From: Capsicum annuum
Lineage: Eukaryota > Streptophyta > Magnoliopsida > Solanales > Solanaceae
Reading direction: 5' to 3'
Length of the DNA: 64,000 bases
NCBI RefSeq assembly: GCF_002878395.1
Contig: NC_061115.1
Coordinates: 53,939,352 to 54,003,351 of the forward strand
Position numbers and translations under genes: made by a program. Shown here one piece after another: positions 36,201 through 42,200 of this stretch. Below the pieces are notes generated by a model that saw only the letters and a list, made by a program, of their open reading frames with translations, was not told the DNA's origin and ran no database searches. How positions within the stretch are numbered: the stretch's first letter is position 1; every line of letters begins with the position of its first letter.

Positions 36201-39200
36201 TAACTGCTCTATATCATGCCTAATCACCTCCCTCCAATACTTCTCCAGCCTACCTCTACCCCGCCTAAAACCATCCATAGCCAGTATCTCACACCTCTGC
36301 ACGGGAGCATCAAAGCCCCTCCTTATTACGTGCCTGAACCAACATAACCTCACTTCTCGCATCTTGTCCTCCACCGAAGCCACTCCCACCTTCTCCCGAA
36401 TAATCTCATTCCTCGCCCTATCTTTCCTAATATGGCCACACATCTACCACAACATCTTCATCTCCGCAATCTTCAACTTTTGAATGTGCAAGTTCTTAAC
36501 TGGCCAACACTCCACTCCATACAACATAGTCGGTCGGACTGCCACTCTATAGAACTTTCCTTTAAGCTTCGGGGGCACCTTTTTATCACATAAAACCCCC
36601 GAAGCGAGCCTCCATTTCAACCACCCTGTCCAATACGATGCGTGACATCCTCATCAATCTCTCCATTGCCCTGAATTATAGATCCCAGATACTTGAAACT
36701 CTCCCTCTTCTGAATGGCCTCTTCTGAATGACCTGAGAGTCCAGGTTCACAGCCACGTCAGTCTCCTGCGACCCATCACTAAACTTACACTCCAAGTACT
36801 CCTGTCTATGTCCTGCTCAACCAAAATCCTTTAGACTCGAGGGTCTATCTCCAAATCTCCAACTTATCACTAACTCCTCCCCGAGTCTCGTCAATTAGTA
36901 CCACATCATCATCAAATAACATACACCAAGGCACCTCCCCTTGAATATGTCGCGTTAAAACATCCATCACCAAGGCAAATAACAAAGGGCTAAGAGTCGA
37001 TCCCTGATGCAACCCTATCAAAATCGAAAAGCGCTCCAAATCTCCACCTACAGTCCTCACACGAGTCTTCACGTCATTATACATGTCCTGGATCGACCTA
37101 GTGTATGCCACGGGAACCCCCTCCAGCCTCCAAGCACCTTCATAGAATCTCTCTGGGAACTCTGTCATAAGTCTTTTCAAGATCAATAAACACCATGTGC
37201 AAGTCCTTCTTCCTCCCACGAAAATGCTTCACTAATCTCCTCACAAGGTGAATGGCCTCAGTAGTCGAGAGACCTGGCATGAAACCGAACTGATTTTTAG
37301 AAATTCGTTTCCTAAAAATTTTCCAATATTGGTTGCTAAAGTTGTCAGACATATATTAGATTTGAAGATATTTTTTTCCTATGAATAGAGGTATTATAGG
37401 TTTGCATAAAAAATCACTTAAAATTAAGAAATTCCACCTTCTTGCAATTCAATTGAAGACATAGGGGACTTTTTGCTTGACATCTTGAACAAGGATCTCT
37501 CTTACGATTTGTTCTTAGTTTCTCTATAAAAACTAAGCTTTTATATGAACTAAAACATTTTACAACGCATAAACTCCAGCTAGCACCAACATTTATGTCA
37601 AATCTTCCCGCACCTAAGCTTCAAAAAATCGAATGAGACCTGGCAATAAAGAAGTGACCAATTTGCTGAGGAACGAAGTAGCTCGCCCGAAAGAAGAGGA
37701 ACAAGGCTTCATGTTTTTACACATCCTAATTCAAGACTCTAAACCAGAAGCTTATCACGACCATCAACTAAAACCAAAGCCCTCGATAATTTTTGATAGG
37801 TCAGATTCTTCATAACTCAAATATGATTGATATGTTCCTACCTAGGCATCAAATTCACCAAAAGTCAAAGATGACTAATATTCTTCTTGTTTATATGCCC
37901 AAATATTTCTGGTAAAACCAAAAAAGAGAAGTGCAGTCTAAAATAACGAAATGTGAGCCCCTCAACAGTCAACAAAAGAAAAGAGAACTAATGGAGAAAG
38001 AATGAGAGGATACCTACTTATGAAAAGTAAGGGCGTCTGGAGAAAAGGGATGAAAGCAAAAGCAAGGGCATGGTGTATTATATCCTACAACTGTTACCAT
38101 TTTCTCAATTAATTGGGAATGTTATGTATAATCGTTTAGAAATAAACATAAAACGTGTTTCCAACTAAACAACAATTATAACTTTTGACTTGAGCATGTT
38201 GCGACCTTATCTTTTACAAACATACTCAGACTCTTAAAAAATGTCAACAGGCGCATGTCGAATTCTCCAAAAGTAGTGTATTTTTGGCACTATAATTAAG
38301 TACACGACTTCATGGATCTTCCATCTCTCACCCTACGCATGTTAGAGGAAAACAGCAAGTGAACAACAATTTTTTTTCCTTCTTGAGAAGTTAGAGAAAA
38401 GATGATAATTATTTTCGAACAAAGATGTGCAGAAATAAAACAGCTACTATCTAGTTATGTCATCAACATTTTAAGGGTTGCCCCAGCAACAGTATATTCA
38501 ATTGCACCTACTTAAGGAAGCATTAGAGATAAAAGTCTTTATTGAGTTTTTTCCTTGCAATAGATTGTGCAAATCTCCTGGCCCCTCACCTCTTGCTCCT
38601 AGTGTCTTACTAGATTAACAAAAAAATGACACTACCTGGTGTATCTATAAATGATAAGAGGTCCATGTGCAAGGATGGTGCTATACAAGCCCTAGGAAGA
38701 CCATCGTCGCCAAGGTCTCAAACTAAGGAGTTACAAGCAAAAATTATTCAGCTTCAATGGAAAATAAAAAAGATGCTTAACATGGAAGAGAGAATTATGG
38801 AGAAGAATGGGCCAAACACTATACATATTTCATGATTCAAGTCCAAGCCCAAGAGGAAGAAGATTGGGGCCAATGAGCAGCAGCCCAAAGAACTTAAAAT
38901 CAACCCCACATGGGGCTAAAAATTATTCCCAAAATGAGCTTGAAATCCTCACACAAAAGGGAGGAAAATTCACGTACAAGTCTTGGAAGGGGCACACGTT
39001 TTTCGATTGAAATATGGAAGTCCACCTTATTTCCTTAGGGAAGAATTTTTGAAATTATTTTTACATGCTTTTCTAATTTAAGTTTCCGAGTTAGAATTTT
39101 ATTTATTACAACAATAAACCCAGTGTATTCCCACAAAGTGGGATCTGGAGAGGGTAGAATGTACGCAGTCCATACCGCTACCTCCAAAGAAGTAGAGAAT

Positions 39201-42200
39201 TTTATTTATTATTTCCATAAAAGCATATTTTAATCCCATGCTATTTGGGATAGAGTATTCCCTATAGGTGGATTTTGTTATTTTTCACGCAATATTATTA
39301 TTATTGCTATTAATTGAGAGTTTCTCTTCTTTACATCTTTGTGTGTGGCTACTTGAAATTTATCTTACATCTTTATAAGAGGGTGTTTGGATAAGATTAT
39401 AAGTTGGAAAGGCATTTTTTACTTTTAGGAGTGCTTAAGATTATTCGGGAGAAGGTGGGAGTTGCCTCGGTGGAGGATAAGTTGCGAGAAGTGAGGCTAC
39501 GTTGGTTCGGGCATGTGATGAGGAGGGGCCCTGATGCTCCAGTGCGGAGGTGTGAGACTCTGGCTAGGGATGGTTTTAAGCGGGCTAAAGGTAGACCGAA
39601 GAAATATTGGAGGGAGGTGATTAGGCATGATATAGAGCAATTACAGCTTACAGAGGACATAACCCTTGATAGGAAGGTATGGAGGATGCGGATTAGGGTA
39701 AAGGGTTAGGGGGTGGGAGCGTGGAGGTAGTAATAGGAGAGTGCTCTTTTGGGTCTGGAGTTTCTGGTTCGTAGTGTTGTGGCTGTAATTTGGGGCTAGT
39801 GGTGTTGGCTTTTTTGCATCCCGTACTAGTTTATTATGCACCTATCTTTTGTATTTGTTATACGGTTAGTTTGTTTTGTGTGTCATACTAGTTTATATGC
39901 GCCTACTTTTTGTATTTGTTATATACTGTTATTGGTCCTAAGCCGGGGGTCTATCAGAAACAGCCTCTCTACTTCTCTTGAGGTAGTGGTATGGTCTGCG
40001 TACACTCTACCCTCCCCAAACCTCACTAGGTGGGAATACACTGGGTATGTTGTTGTTGTTGTTAAAAAAAGCCAATTTTGGCTTTTTAAAAGCCAAAAGC
40101 TAGAAGTTATCCATTCCCTACTTTTTTTTAGCTTATAATCCATTAAAAGTTGACCAAGTAAAAGACATTTTTGTCCCTTATAATTCTTACTTATTCCAAA
40201 ACTACCCTCGTGTCACCCTAAAACACACTTTTCTTTCACTACAACACACTTCTTGTATTAATTAAACATTTTCACTTTTTGTATTTATGGCGAACTTAAC
40301 TCTAGCCATAGTAGTACCTCTTTTGTATGAAACTTCTAATTTATGAAATATGATTTTTATGTATTATTCTCATTCTTTAATATATTTTTTTTAAATTTTG
40401 ACAATTATTATTGTATAACATATGAATTTCTCTGAGAAAAAACAACTCACCAACCAAGATACATGGAGAACACTCACTGAAGATATACAACTTCATGAAC
40501 CATTAGTGAAAGATTCATGTATATTTGACGATGCAACGTTCGTATTTGACAAGGTTTTAATAGTGATATAGTCATTACTCAATCAACGAGTAATATATTT
40601 TTTAGTAAGTCATTTTAGCAAACAAATAGTATCATTTGTGACCAACTATTCATCTAGTAATGTAATTATAATGATTAGTAATGTGAGAAATATAAGAGAA
40701 AAATATTATTGAATTGTTGGAGCTACATTATTACATTGAGGCTTTATTTATAGACAATACACTTCAATCCTTTTTCTAATAGGACACTACATTACAATCT
40801 TTTTCCAAATAGGATTTTATATATTATTCCTATTTCTACTCATATTCTAACACTCCCCCTCAAGCTGGTGTATAAAAGACATGTACCAAGCTTGTTATGG
40901 ATGAAACTAATATGAGAATCGGTGAGAGACTTGGTGAAGATATCTGCAAGAAAACTGACAAGGACTGCTTTGGACGTCTGGGAGACCTCAATTGAAACGG
41001 AACAAACTGACAAAATGATCCGAAAAGTAGTAAATATTGCCGTAAAGTTGATGTGTCGCTGGAAAATTGCCGAATATTGATATAAAATATACGGGTCATC
41101 TCGAAATCAAGAGACGATCTTGAACATGAAAGTCACCGAAAACTTAGCCGAAACATGCTCACACGTCGGATTATTAAATTTGCTGGCTGAAAAGTGACTA
41201 CAATCTGAGGAAAAATAAAGTATATGGGTAGGGTTGGAATAATGACACGACCCTGCTGAAAAAGAGAAATATGTGTAGGGTCGGAATGATGGCACGACCC
41301 TATTAAGAAATAGAAATTATATGAGTAGGGTCGAAATGACGGCACGATCATACTGGAAAAAATAAATTATATGGGCAGGGTCGGAATGATGACACGATCC
41401 TACTGAAAAAGATCTGAAGAGTCACCAGAAAGACGTACGGAGCTATGTAAAATAAATCTGAGGAGTCACTAGAAAGATGCATGATGCTATGCAACTCAGA
41501 TATGAGACAGTAGTCCGGAAAGATGCACGGAGCTACGCAAATCAAATATGAGAAAATAGTCACCGAAAAGAAGTACGGTGCTAAGAAAAATAGATATGAA
41601 AAAGTAGTTACCGGACAAATGCATGGTGCTATGAGATATGAGAAAATAGTCACTAGAAAGATACACAGTGAGTCAGTGACCCAACTTTTGCTGACATAAT
41701 CATTGGCCAGACGGGCGGTATATATGGATTATAGCCGCCCGCCGGCAGCGGAAACTCTTTGATTCTTTACCAAGATCGTGGAAGTTTTGATACCATGTGA
41801 AGAAATATAAGAGAAAAATATTATTGAATTGTTGTAGCTACATTATTACATTGAGGCCCTATTTATAGACAATACTTTCCAATCCTTTTTCTAATAGGAC
41901 ACTACATTACAATCCTTTTCCAAGTAGGATTTTATATGCCATTCCTATTTCTACTCATATTCTAACAAGTAACATATATATTTTGTTTGATGATTTAAAC
42001 TCTTTTAACCAAGAAAAAAGATTTTTTTAGCGCACAAATTTAATAGTCATTCATGAAAAAATATATATATAGTGTATATATATATAGTGTGTGTATATAT
42101 TAGTGTGTGTATATATATAGTATGTATATATATAGTGTGTGTATATATATAGTGTGTATATATATATTGAAACTAAATTAAAAATACATATATTAATTTT

